The notes beneath the pieces were generated by a model. That model ran no database searches. It saw only the letters and a list, made by a program, of their open reading frames with translations, and was not told the origin of the DNA. Of a stretch of DNA of 64,000 bases, positions 16,137 to 23,907 are shown piece by piece. Source of the stretch: a virus. The translations under genes were made by a program, and so were the position numbers. The stretch is from IMG/VR virus record IMGVR_UViG_3300022752_005414, positions 1 through 64,000 of that record. One strand, given 5' to 3'. Numbering within the stretch: the stretch's first letter is position 1; each line of letters begins with the position of its first letter.

Positions 16137-16435
16137 CCGTCTGAGAGTGGATTGTTATCTTCTATAATATTGAATATAGATTCTGCATCTGACGCTGAAA
16201 GGCGTTTTATTGATGCATCTCTCTTTTTCATTGCCAAGTTCGACATCATCTCCAGCGCATCGGGATCTTCAGCAGCAATCATCTGCGCGAGCTCCTCAAA
16301 TACGTCCTGCATTGTCAGGCTGTACTTGAAGCACTGTGCTCTAACTAATCCGTGTGTCTCTCTGGGGATGTTGATGTGAACCGACTTCTTTGTCTCAAAA
16401 CTGATCAGACGCTGCGTGTCGATCTGCTTCTTCAT
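16133..16435 (-). CDS. Possible ribbon-helix-helix DNA-binding protein (100 aa)
   Basis: The segment KKSVHINIPRETHGLVRAQC followed by FKYSLTMQDVFEELAQMI has the beta strand-helix-helix arrangement of Arc/MetJ-type repressors, close to residues 16-55. A C-terminal helical acidic region follows. Overlapping ATGA junctions on both sides. If RHH is right it could be a small autoregulator, but similarity is by pattern only. Confidence 0.5.
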   Translation of the reverse strand: MKKQIDTQRLISFETKKSVHINIPRETHGLVRAQCFKYSLTMQDVFEELAQMIAAEDPDALEMMSNLAMKKRDASIKRLSASDAESIFNIIEDNNPLSDG

Positions 16436-17055
16436 GCGCCGCCAGTACCGCCTGTGGGCTTGCCTTCTGAGCCGGGTGCGTCAGGTGCGTACAGGAAATC
16501 TTGATCGTCCATATTGAAGTCAAACTGCGTATCCAACACTTCCTTCATGCGATCCACGTACTCTTGGCTGTAGTTCTTCTTGAGGAAGAGCATCGCGCGG
16601 TTGATGATGACCGACTCGACGTCAAGCAGCCGCTTATTATTCATCACTAAGCGAGCCAGCTTCTTTGTGAACAGGTCGATGTCTATCGCTGACTTAACGA
16701 GAGGCGCAGGCTTCAGATCATCTTTCATCTCTGAGCTGTCTTCGGGCTCAGGCGCCTCATCATCTGGAGCGGGAGCAGCAGGATCTCCTGTGAACAAGTC
16801 GGTGGGAGCCTCGTCCTGCTCATAGAGCAAACCTAAAAGCGACCTGCGCTTGAGCGCCTCAAAGATCATTTCCTCTTCTGACTCAGCCGCTTCGGCAGCT
16901 TCTGCCTCGAACTTAATGATGTATGAGTCGATCTGGTCGTCGACTGAGTCGAGTGAAAGGCGGGTGCTGCCTGTCATCTTATCAACAACTGACACACTTT
17001 CTACGTCGCTTTCCTCGTAGAGCCTGCGGCGCCTGCTTGTCTGCCTTGATCTCAT
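16432..17055 (-). CDS. Acidic putative virion protein (207 aa)
   Basis: Not recognised. Starts with an Arg-rich patch (RSRQTSRRRRLYEE), then helical acidic stretches (FEAEAAEAAESEEEMIFEAL), a Pro/Asp/Glu low-complexity linker, and a helical C-terminal domain (DLFTKKLARLVMNNKRLLDV, YSQEYVDRMKEVLDT). The arrangement recalls T4-like scaffold or prohead-associated proteins. Overlaps its neighbours by four bases on each side. Confidence 0.6.
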   Translation of the reverse strand: MRSRQTSRRRRLYEESDVESVSVVDKMTGSTRLSLDSVDDQIDSYIIKFEAEAAEAAESEEEMIFEALKRRSLLGLLYEQDEAPTDLFTGDPAAPAPDDEAPEPEDSSEMKDDLKPAPLVKSAIDIDLFTKKLARLVMNNKRLLDVESVIINRAMLFLKKNYSQEYVDRMKEVLDTQFDFNMDDQDFLYAPDAPGSEGKPTGGTGGA

Positions 17056-17753
17056 AGTGACCTCATTGCTTGTGCGACGCGCTCAGATTGCTTGAAGCGA
17101 TCCTCGATGACTCGCCAGTTGAGCTCCTTCATCATCGCGATGCTGTATGTCTTCACATCCCGGAGGTAATCCTTGTAGTAGGCGTGCTGCCACACGTCCA
17201 TCACGATCACTGGAAAGCACCCAACCGGGATCTCAATGCTGTGTAGATCGACGACAGCATTCATGTATGTCTGTGTGAAGAGGTTGTAGTATGTGACTGC
17301 CCAACCGCAGCGGGATGCCTGACAGCAGGCGAGGAAATCCTCCTGCCACTTGTCGAACGTGCCAAAGTCACGCTGGAGCCGCATGTAAGTGAGCGAGTCC
17401 ATTGTGATCTTGCTGTGTAGATCACTGATGTTGGCAAAGTAGAGCTCGTGGAGGAAGATCGCGTTCATATTGTACGTTTCATCGATCTTCAACGAGCGAA
17501 ACTGACTGTTGTTGGAATTAACTTCTGACCTATCGGCGCTGTCTAGTTCTGCGCTGATGCGGTTGAAGGCCTTGATGTAGTTTTCATACAGCTCAAAGTG
17601 AGCACGTTTTGTGCCAGCACTCTGGAACTCTGTGGGAAGATTGAAGGGCTTAGGGTCGGCAACAAGCGCCTCGTCGAGCCGCTTTGAGCTCTTGGCTGTC
17701 TCACCGCTTAAGCCAAGTGTCTGACGGACAATTTGTGTGATGTCTTTACTCAT
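17052..17753 (-). CDS. Fe/Mn superoxide dismutase-like protein with N-terminal extension
   Basis: Superoxide dismutase family: dismutes superoxide at an Fe or Mn centre. Seen: first ligand His region RAHFELYENYIKAFN, second AIFLHELYFANI, and the C-terminal ligands in VMDVWQHAYYKDYLRDV (D and H; the family's DVWEHAYY has E replaced by Q here). About 40 extra residues precede the domain and include MSKDITQIVRQTLGLSGE, similar to the Arg/Ile terminal tags on neighbouring proteins. Located between putative structural genes with four-base overlaps. The E-to-Q change touches the dimer interface position, so activity is uncertain. Confidence 0.85.
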   Translation of the reverse strand: MSKDITQIVRQTLGLSGETAKSSKRLDEALVADPKPFNLPTEFQSAGTKRAHFELYENYIKAFNRISAELDSADRSEVNSNNSQFRSLKIDETYNMNAIFLHELYFANISDLHSKITMDSLTYMRLQRDFGTFDKWQEDFLACCQASRCGWAVTYYNLFTQTYMNAVVDLHSIEIPVGCFPVIVMDVWQHAYYKDYLRDVKTYSIAMMKELNWRVIEDRFKQSERVAQAMRSL

Positions 17754-18052
17754 TATGCCAGCTCGTATTGGTCAAATTCATCTTGTGTCACTGCCGTCTC
17801 GATAGGCTCTGGGCTGTCATCGTCGTAGTACTTCATCTTCAATTGGAGCACTCCGTCGACGTTGTCAATCCCAGTGATTGTGTAAAGATACTTAGAGCCC
17901 TCAATTTTGTTGTTTCCAACGTGACGGATCTTAAGCTCAGGTGAGACGACGACCTCTTTGCCCACTTTCACTGTTAGCTTTTCAAGCACAACCTTGGTCA
18001 GAGATCGTCTGATCAGTTTGTTTACATCTTGTGGAGTTAACTTTTTCATCAT
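17753..18052 (-). CDS. Small putative virion protein (99 aa)
   Basis: Not recognised. The N-terminus LTPQDVNKLIRRSLTKVVLE again shows an Arg/Leu-rich amphipathic helix; the rest is beta-rich (KEVVVSPELKIRHVGNNKIE, KYLYTITGI, VLQLKMKYYDDD). Stop overlaps the SOD start (TAATG). Likely expressed and perhaps packaged with it. Confidence 0.6.
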   Translation of the reverse strand: MMKKLTPQDVNKLIRRSLTKVVLEKLTVKVGKEVVVSPELKIRHVGNNKIEGSKYLYTITGIDNVDGVLQLKMKYYDDDSPEPIETAVTQDEFDQYELA

Positions 18053-18065
18053 CTATATCTATCCG

Positions 18066-18476
18066 CTAAGTTTGAGTTATTTTTCTAACTTTTATCCCAG
18101 CGCCTGTGAGAATGTCAATACCGCTGAGATCTCTATAATCTTCGCCGTACACGAGCTCGTTGATACCTGCATTGATGATTGCTTTAGCGCACATCTTACA
18201 GGGCGACAACGTTACGTACATAACACGTCGCTTTAGGTTATTGTAGTCAAGCTTGATCAGCGCGTTCATCTCGGCATGGATAAAACCTGACTCGCCAGGG
18301 TCACTCGACTCTCTGCAATTTGGGCCACCTGCGTGGTCGCCGTTGTATCCTAGCGACAGCACTTGTGTGTTGTCTCCAGTGACTATCACAGTTCCGACCT
18401 TGTACTTGTCGTCTGCTGACCTGCGTGATACTTCACGTGCGATGTTCATCCACACTTCATCCCAGCCTGGACGCAT
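18066..18476 (-). CDS. dCMP/deoxycytidylate deaminase
   Basis: Zinc enzyme that converts dCMP to dUMP, feeding thymidylate synthesis. 136 residues. Seen: zinc and catalytic motif GFIHAEMNALIKLD (H and E), then the second zinc motif TLSPCKMCAKAIINAGI (PCxxC), and the substrate region LSLGYNGDHAGGPNCRE. Length fits short phage dCMP deaminases. It sits downstream of the DHH phosphoesterase and thymidine kinase, forming a nucleotide-salvage block. dCMP rather than cytidine is preferred from the family pattern. Confidence 0.92.
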   Translation of the reverse strand: MRPGWDEVWMNIAREVSRRSADDKYKVGTVIVTGDNTQVLSLGYNGDHAGGPNCRESSDPGESGFIHAEMNALIKLDYNNLKRRVMYVTLSPCKMCAKAIINAGINELVYGEDYRDLSGIDILTGAGIKVRKITQT

Positions 18477-18478
18477 CT

Positions 18479-19315
18479 CTACTCCTTGTCGAAGATTGTC
18501 TCAATACTGATGTTGGGCGCAAGCGCGAAACCTGCTGCTTTGCGATGTCCTCCTCCGCCGTACTTCTTGGCGACCTCGCTCACATCAGCGTCATCATGGT
18601 GCGCCCGGAGGCTGACCTTCACCTGGTGTGTGTCGTGGTCGTAGTACCAGATCACCGCGAAGTCACACTTAGGTGACAACGCATTTCCGATCTCGGACAT
18701 CCAGTGGGGTGAGTTCACCACCAGGACATCCTTGCCGTTCAGCTTGCGTGGTGCTGCGTGCTTGGAGATCTTGGAGATCACTGTCTTAGAATATGCGAGG
18801 ATGTAGGCACCACGCTCCTGAGCATCGTCAACTGCTGAGTCGTCGAGGTACTTGTCAAATTCCTCGAAGTCGAAGGGTACCATGTCAAATGCTGCTGAGA
18901 ACTCCTTCGAGTAAGGGATCTCCCACTTCCAGAGGTCACGATCCTCGATGTGCTTGATCATCCGAGGTGCTTCCTTACCGGGATGGAAGAACTTCCAGGC
19001 CAGCATTGCACCGCTGTGGTTCATGTCGAAGTGTGTGCAGGACACATCGTGGAGCTCTACCATCGCCGACTTGTGGTGGTCAAGGACGAAAAACCCCTTT
19101 GCCTCCTTCATCAAGCGCTTAGTAGTAGCATTATCATATGAGAAATCTACGACGATGACGTTCTTCCCAGTCACATCTGGCGGTGCCTCTCCGTACTTTG
19201 CAGCGTAGTATTCAGCACGGTCGCCAAGTAACTTCCATGCTGCCCAAGCTGCTCCAAATCCATCTGTGCAACTCGCATGATAAATGACCAGATTGATGCT
19301 GTTAGGATCTAGCAT
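18479..19315 (-). CDS. DHH-family phosphoesterase
   Basis: Metal-dependent phosphoesterase of the DHH/DHHA1 superfamily (NrnA/RecJ relatives), 278 residues. Seen: N-terminal YHASCTDGFGAAWAAW (DHH motif I variant), VIVVDFSYD, the signature FFVLDHHKSA, an ERGAYILAY hinge and the C-terminal DHHA1 motif YGGGGHRKAAGFAL. Such proteins hydrolyse short oligonucleotides or cyclic dinucleotides. Role in a phage could be nucleotide scavenging or removal of signalling molecules; the sequence does not decide. Start ATG 19315 has GAGGT upstream. Confidence 0.88.
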   Translation of the reverse strand: MLDPNSINLVIYHASCTDGFGAAWAAWKLLGDRAEYYAAKYGEAPPDVTGKNVIVVDFSYDNATTKRLMKEAKGFFVLDHHKSAMVELHDVSCTHFDMNHSGAMLAWKFFHPGKEAPRMIKHIEDRDLWKWEIPYSKEFSAAFDMVPFDFEEFDKYLDDSAVDDAQERGAYILAYSKTVISKISKHAAPRKLNGKDVLVVNSPHWMSEIGNALSPKCDFAVIWYYDHDTHQVKVSLRAHHDDADVSEVAKKYGGGGHRKAAGFALAPNISIETIFDKE

Positions 19316-19335
19316 GCTACCTCGATACTAATGTA

Positions 19336-19890
19336 TCACGCTTCGCGCGCGGTCGCATGATGTGACCAGCATCGAGGCTCATAGAGCTCAGAACCCCCAA
19401 CTGTGATCTCTGCGATGTCATTGATCTTCTTCTGTGTGTACGGTGCATCCTCGCCGCATACAACACAGACGGCAGTGCACTTCTCAACCTTTGTCGCCCA
19501 GGGAAGGATCTTCTCAATCTCTGGGAAAGAGTTGCAGCTGGCAGACATCTCGATCGACGACACAACGACAGACACGCCTCTACGGTAGATCTGAATGAGT
19601 GCGTCTGCAGAGCCGTCAATCATGAAAGCTTCGTCAACTGCTACAACGTCTGGTTCATATACGTCAACGTGGCGTAGTATCTCATCACCAGTGCTAACAA
19701 TGAGAGCTTCAAGCTTTCCACCGTTGTGTGTAGTAATCTCTTCTTTTGCATACCTTCTATCCATCTTTGGTTTAAATGCAAGGACGCGCTGGTTCTGATA
19801 TCGAAAGCGGTCGACCGCGCCGATCAGTCGTGTCGTCTTAGACGACATCATAGGCCCACAGAAGACAGTGAATGTTGGTGGGATGCGCAT
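19336..19890 (-). CDS. tdk: Thymidine kinase (TK1 type)
   Basis: Phosphorylates thymidine with ATP. 184 residues from ATG 19890, which overlaps the upstream stop (TAATG). Seen: P-loop FCGPMMSSKTTRLI (usual GPMFSGKT), DEAxF-like VAVDEAFMID, a lasso region, and a C-terminal zinc ribbon with CTAVCVVCGE and RCWSHH. Adjacent to dCMP deaminase, DHH and kinase genes that process deoxynucleotides. The G to S change inside the P-loop is unusual but the rest is canonical. Confidence 0.9.
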   Translation of the reverse strand: MRIPPTFTVFCGPMMSSKTTRLIGAVDRFRYQNQRVLAFKPKMDRRYAKEEITTHNGGKLEALIVSTGDEILRHVDVYEPDVVAVDEAFMIDGSADALIQIYRRGVSVVVSSIEMSASCNSFPEIEKILPWATKVEKCTAVCVVCGEDAPYTQKKINDIAEITVGGSELYEPRCWSHHATAREA

Positions 19891-20882
19891 TACTTGAGCT
19901 CCCACCAGGCGAGTGTCTTCTCAAGCCCATCCCAGAACTTAACTAGTGGTTGGTATCCGAAGTCACGATTTGCTGCTGTCCAGTCACCCAGTGTGTGCTT
20001 AACATCACCTGGACGCCAGGGAGCGTGACGAACTTCAACTGTTGGAAATGCTCCTGTGAGGTGCTGGAGGATCTCAAGGTTTGTCGTCCGCTCACCACAG
20101 CAGATGTTGTACCCTTTGCCCATGAGGCGGTTCGGCGTCTTGGCAGCAAGAATATTGGCACTTACGACGTTGTCAACATGACACATGTCACGAGATTGAG
20201 ATCCGTCACCATCGGATCTAAGAGTGCGCCCGCTCTTGATTGCATCACACCAAGCAGACACGGCTGTGGAATAAGGTGAGTCGCCATACTGGCCTGCACC
20301 GAAAACGTTGAAATAGCGTAGGCAGACGGTGTCTAGATCATAGAGCTCACCAAATAGTCGACAGAAATCCTCAAGAGCACTCTTCTGGAGGCCGTATGGA
20401 GATCTTGGGTTACGTGGTGTCTCTTCGGTTGTCGGCAGTGCCTCCGTGTTACCATAGACAGCTGATGATGATGCAACAACCACCTTGTCGACGTTGCCGA
20501 CGCAAGAATGGAGAAGCTCAATGCTTCTCAGAAGATTGACGTCTGTCGTCTTCGTAGGCTGCTCGACAGAGTAGGAAACTTGCGGAACAGCTGCCTGGTG
20601 GAAGACGATGTCGTATTGCTTCCGAGCAATTCTGTCTAAGATGACTGGATGCGCAAAGTCGCACTCATGCACGTAAACTTCTTTCGAAGCTCTCTGCTTC
20701 TGTGCCTCATAGATTTCTGCCATGCCCGGCAGAAAAACTCGATAGTTCAAACCATCAAGAAGGTTGAGATGACCGTTCGACATGTCGTCTACTACGTCAA
20801 CTGTCCAGCCATCATCGACAAGCGCGTGCGTCAGATTTGACCCAATGAAGCCGGCGCCGCCCGTTACTAATGCTCTCTTCAT
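19890..20882 (-). CDS. NAD-dependent sugar-nucleotide epimerase/dehydratase (extended SDR)
   Basis: Extended short-chain dehydrogenase acting on a nucleotide sugar, resembling UDP-glucose 4-epimerase. 330 residues. Seen: Rossmann VTGGAGFIGSN at residues 6-16, the catalytic Ser region VVASSSAVYG, YGLQK catalytic Tyr/Lys, and the C-terminal RYFNVFG and RDMCHVDNV motifs that bind the sugar nucleotide. Phages use such enzymes to alter host surface glycans or to make sugars for DNA or virion decoration. A second SDR lies across the dnaE locus at 26724-27704; no glycosyltransferase is visible in the window. Confidence 0.9.
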   Translation of the reverse strand: MKRALVTGGAGFIGSNLTHALVDDGWTVDVVDDMSNGHLNLLDGLNYRVFLPGMAEIYEAQKQRASKEVYVHECDFAHPVILDRIARKQYDIVFHQAAVPQVSYSVEQPTKTTDVNLLRSIELLHSCVGNVDKVVVASSSAVYGNTEALPTTEETPRNPRSPYGLQKSALEDFCRLFGELYDLDTVCLRYFNVFGAGQYGDSPYSTAVSAWCDAIKSGRTLRSDGDGSQSRDMCHVDNVVSANILAAKTPNRLMGKGYNICCGERTTNLEILQHLTGAFPTVEVRHAPWRPGDVKHTLGDWTAANRDFGYQPLVKFWDGLEKTLAWWELK

Positions 20883-20899
20883 TTATGCCTCTAAGTACT

Positions 20900-21808
20900 T
20901 TAATGCGTAGGTTGAAAGATTACATGCGCTGAGTCGAGTGTGAGATTAAACCTCACGGGTGTCTCAACGGTGAGGCCGAGCTCACGTCGGGCTGTCTGAC
21001 CCATGTGACCGATGAAGTGGATGTCATTTGGGAAGATACGCGACACCTCAGAAGATCTGCACACGATGTTGGCGTGAAGCACACCGCCACGATACATGAA
21101 GTGGGCATAGGAGATGCAACTATCCTGTGTCATGACAAACCGTCGCGACTTGAGATCCTGCTTCATCTCGTACTCATTCTGGCCAGCCAGCTCTGCTTGG
21201 ATCTTTTCAATAAGCTTCTTGCGTGTTGCTTCGTAGTACTCAAGCTCAGGTTCGTAGAAGAGAGCCTTTGTGCTGAGTGTCTTGAAGTCAGTGTCTTCCC
21301 ACGTCATCTTTAGGAAAGGCGCCTCACCAGACAGCTTGATCCTCGCATGATCATGCGTCATCTCAGCGAGACGTCCATATGTCTGACGTTCGTAGTTTAG
21401 TACCCACCGTGCAATGTCATCACTGGAAGCTTTTGATTGCGCGCAAACTAAGACGTTAGGGTACGCGCTGAGACGTGTCACCTCATCCTCGAAGATTGTG
21501 TACAACTTCTCAATCGTCTCTTGATCTTGAAACTCGTCGCCTCTTTCTGCAAGGCGATCCTTGATGGTGGTCAGTGGGGGCATGAGCACAACGATCACAT
21601 TGTTCAGATCGCTGATCTCTTCCAAGAGGAGCTGCCGCCAGTGGTCAACATCTCTTCCGTACATGACTGCATAGCAGAGCATAGAAAGTGCGCTTCGATC
21701 GTGGATGTTCCACTTGAAGCCTGTTGCACGATGCAAGCTCCTAAACAACGTGGTCTTGCCGCTGCAATCCACACCTTCTAGCACAACTGTCTTTAGATTG
21801 AACTTCAA
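20900..21808 (-). CDS. P-loop (d)NMP kinase fused to a thymidylate synthase/dCMP hydroxymethylase-fold domain
   Basis: 302 residues, two domains. Residues 1-150: thymidylate-kinase-like P-loop LEGVDCSGKTTLF (about 10-22) with a lid-type RLAERGDEFQD. Residues 185-302 resemble the C-terminal half of ThyA: Cys231 sits exactly 20 residues before Arg251 (RSSEV), the spacing of catalytic Cys146 and phosphate-binding Arg166 of E. coli ThyA. Pro260 and Asp262 fall at the Pro175/Asn177 positions, and SAHV carries His295 for His207. Asp in place of Asn177 is the feature linked to dCMP-type substrates. The N-terminal half of ThyA is missing. It directly follows the dnaE C-part. Confidence 0.7.
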   Translation of the reverse strand: MKFNLKTVVLEGVDCSGKTTLFRSLHRATGFKWNIHDRSALSMLCYAVMYGRDVDHWRQLLLEEISDLNNVIVVLMPPLTTIKDRLAERGDEFQDQETIEKLYTIFEDEVTRLSAYPNVLVCAQSKASSDDIARWVLNYERQTYGRLAEMTHDHARIKLSGEAPFLKMTWEDTDFKTLSTKALFYEPELEYYEATRKKLIEKIQAELAGQNEYEMKQDLKSRRFVMTQDSCISYAHFMYRGGVLHANIVCRSSEVSRIFPNDIHFIGHMGQTARRELGLTVETPVRFNLTLDSAHVIFQPTH

Positions 21809-21809
21809 A

Positions 21810-22883
21810 TTACACCTCGATCTTTCGCATTTTCATTGCTGAGGTTGACATACCCCAGTTAGCATCATATTCTACCTCAGCTAGCCACATAGTGTATCGC
21901 TCGGGCTCTTCTTTAAATGTACCCCACACGCGAATTCTTGCAGTGTCGCTGTTATTGTCAACAGCAAATGCTGTGTAGAATGTCTTGCCGTTCTTTGTCT
22001 GCTTCTTGACCCAATCCTGGGCACAGAACCAGACAACTGCTTTCGATCCTGGTGAGATCTGCATTGCAGACGGGACGTTAGAACGATCAATCTTTGCCAT
22101 CACGGTGGGTGGGAATAGCAGTTCTTCTGACGCCGTGGTCAAGATCTCTACGAAGTTCTTGATCTTCTCGTAGCGGTTCCAATCTTGGACATCTGCCGTT
22201 GCCTCGATCAACTGGTCGATGATCACAGGCTCCTTGCCGTGCTCCTTTACCCACTTCTTGGTGGCCGTCTTGGTCATTCCTGTGCGACCCTTGCGGAGCG
22301 TGTCATAGTTCTCGATGATCATCTTGTGTAGCTGATTGTGGTTGTTGAGACGCTCGTCCTTGAACTCCTGCAGTGAACCTAGGCTCTCAGTGAGGATCAG
22401 CGACTCAAGGCAGCTCTTGTTCAGCTTGGAGTGGCGCCACTCACCTTCTGCATCGAACAGGAGGTCATCCAGCGCACGGTAGGGCCTGTTCTCCATGATC
22501 TCACTCACTGCTGAGTCGCCCAGGCCCTTGACAGATGTCAGCGGTGGAACGAATGCCTGGATCTCATCAGAGTACGTCCACTCTGTTCCTGAGTAGTTGA
22601 TGTCAACCTGCGAGAACTTGTAACCAATTGCCTTGATCTCCGCGATAGCCTTTGCCAGCCCCTTGGGATTACCTGTCTCAGACTGCAGGATCGTTGCCAA
22701 CCACTCCTTCTCGTAGTGGGTGTGTAGCCAACCTGCGTAGTATGAGTCGATCGCGTAGGACACGGAGTGTGAGTTTGACGTCAACGCACCGTTTGACAAA
22801 TAGAACTGATGATCTGGGTGCGCGACTTCAAGGTCGTATGCTCTCTGCATCCCGACAAACTCAATCGATGTAATTGCGCTCAA
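21810..22883 (-). CDS. dnaE: DNA polymerase III alpha, C-terminal part, preceded by split intein IntC
   Basis: 357 residues: 37 residues of C-intein followed by a 320-residue C-extein. The C-extein begins SHSVSYAIDSYYAGWLHTHY, continuing the alpha-subunit sequence FNK/SHSV, then HhH-type helical segments (LTSVKGLGDSAVSEIMENRP) and an OB-fold near the end (AVVWFCAQDWV, FYTAFAVDNNSDTARIRVWG). Translation starts at TTG 22883, with GGAGA nine bases upstream inside the 3' end of the homing endonuclease. Splicing with the product of 23691-26717 would give an alpha subunit of about 1187 residues. Confidence 0.88.
   Translation of the reverse strand: MSAITSIEFVGMQRAYDLEVAHPDHQFYLSNGALTSNSHSVSYAIDSYYAGWLHTHYEKEWLATILQSETGNPKGLAKAIAEIKAIGYKFSQVDINYSGTEWTYSDEIQAFVPPLTSVKGLGDSAVSEIMENRPYRALDDLLFDAEGEWRHSKLNKSCLESLILTESLGSLQEFKDERLNNHNQLHKMIIENYDTLRKGRTGMTKTATKKWVKEHGKEPVIIDQLIEATADVQDWNRYEKIKNFVEILTTASEELLFPPTVMAKIDRSNVPSAMQISPGSKAVVWFCAQDWVKKQTKNGKTFYTAFAVDNNSDTARIRVWGTFKEEPERYTMWLAEVEYDANWGMSTSAMKMRKIEV
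22773..22883 (-). other. Split intein C-part (IntC)
   Basis: 37 residues ending QFYLSNGALTSN before Ser+1 of the extein. Block F RAYDLEVAHPDHQFYL and block G ALTSN/S are visible: terminal Asn, penultimate Ser rather than His (as in cyanobacterial DnaE inteins, ASN/C), and Ser+1 as the second nucleophile. It has its own start codon and Shine-Dalgarno, so it is a separate polypeptide. Confidence 0.88.
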
Positions 22884-23907
22884 GGTACATTTCTCCGATT
22901 AGAACTAATTTAGGTTCTTTTTTCTCTATTGCTTCGCAGATCAATTTTACGCATGCATCGTCGAATTTACCACCGTTTTTGTACGTAAACATGTCGAAAG
23001 ATACACGTATAACAACGTAACCTTCGTCAACTAGCACGCGATTAAGCTCTTGATCTTTATTCCTGGTGTTTGAAAGTCGGTCATCTTTTGTTAGATTGAC
23101 AAAATGTCGTGGGCCATCAAATTCAATGACAATTTTGCTGACTGCATCAAGTATGTCTATCTGGCGGGTTCCTGACTTAACAGAAGTAAATTTTCCTATT
23201 CTCCTAATTTGCTGACCGCGCTTAAAACGATTAGGATATAGCTTGTCAACCAGCTCAAAGAGATTTTTCTCTGGTACACTTTGGTAAGCTGTAATCATCT
23301 TTGTAACACAAGACTGATAAAATACGTCAGGGTTTTCTTCTCTCCACTTTTTAAGTGTAGCTGCTCGACGTTCCTGTATGTCGCGTCTTGCTGACGTCTT
23401 CTTTGCAGTATCAGATGATCTTTTTCTGAAGTTGTCTGTCTTATTTAACTTCGTTAAGTTGTCTCTTCTTGCATTACGGGCCGTTGCAGAGTTCATGATA
23501 CCTTTCGATATGCCCGATGAGAGTTTACCTTTCCACTCAGATAAATCATCTCCTGCTATTTTTGCCCGATTTATCCAGTCATAGTTGTTTGATGATTTGT
23601 ACTTCTGTTTAGATGCCGAACAAACAACTGGGCCATAATTCTGCTCGTATTCTGTCTTAGAAATTCCATGTGCTTTCAAGATATGAGATTTCAGGCTGCG
23701 TCCGAGATGTCCGCAAATTTGACACCTGACATAGTCAGTTCTCTCAGAATGTCGTTCAAGCCATGCTGCACATTTGAGATTGTGTGCGTTGATCTGCTTT
23801 TCACTGAATTTCTTCCCACAGTCGCAATCTCTAACTCTTCCTGCAGGATGTACCACAGTGGCATCATCTCTCCGCATGTCGTCCTGAACTTGTGATGCAT
23901 TGAACAC
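22861..23907 (-). CDS. Homing endonuclease in the break of a split-intein dnaE (Vsr/DUF559-like)
   Basis: 348 codons from GTG 23907 (AAGGAGG 12 bases upstream); ATG 23877 is the alternative start. N-terminal zinc fingers: CDCGKKFSEKQINAHNLKC (28-46) and RCQICGHLGRSLKSHILKAH (61-80), the latter like the finger of the other endonuclease in this window. The middle is basic. The C-terminal nuclease core reads DILDAVSKIVIEFDGPRH (251-268), then DQELNRVLVDEGYVVIRVS, as in Vsr/DUF559 endonucleases of the EDxHD group. It overlaps IntN by 217 bases and IntC by 23, in other frames. AT-rich relative to dnaE. Likely cuts intein-less dnaE alleles. Confidence 0.85.
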   Translation of the reverse strand: MFNASQVQDDMRRDDATVVHPAGRVRDCDCGKKFSEKQINAHNLKCAAWLERHSERTDYVRCQICGHLGRSLKSHILKAHGISKTEYEQNYGPVVCSASKQKYKSSNNYDWINRAKIAGDDLSEWKGKLSSGISKGIMNSATARNARRDNLTKLNKTDNFRKRSSDTAKKTSARRDIQERRAATLKKWREENPDVFYQSCVTKMITAYQSVPEKNLFELVDKLYPNRFKRGQQIRRIGKFTSVKSGTRQIDILDAVSKIVIEFDGPRHFVNLTKDDRLSNTRNKDQELNRVLVDEGYVVIRVSFDMFTYKNGGKFDDACVKLICEAIEKKEPKLVLIGEMYLERNYID

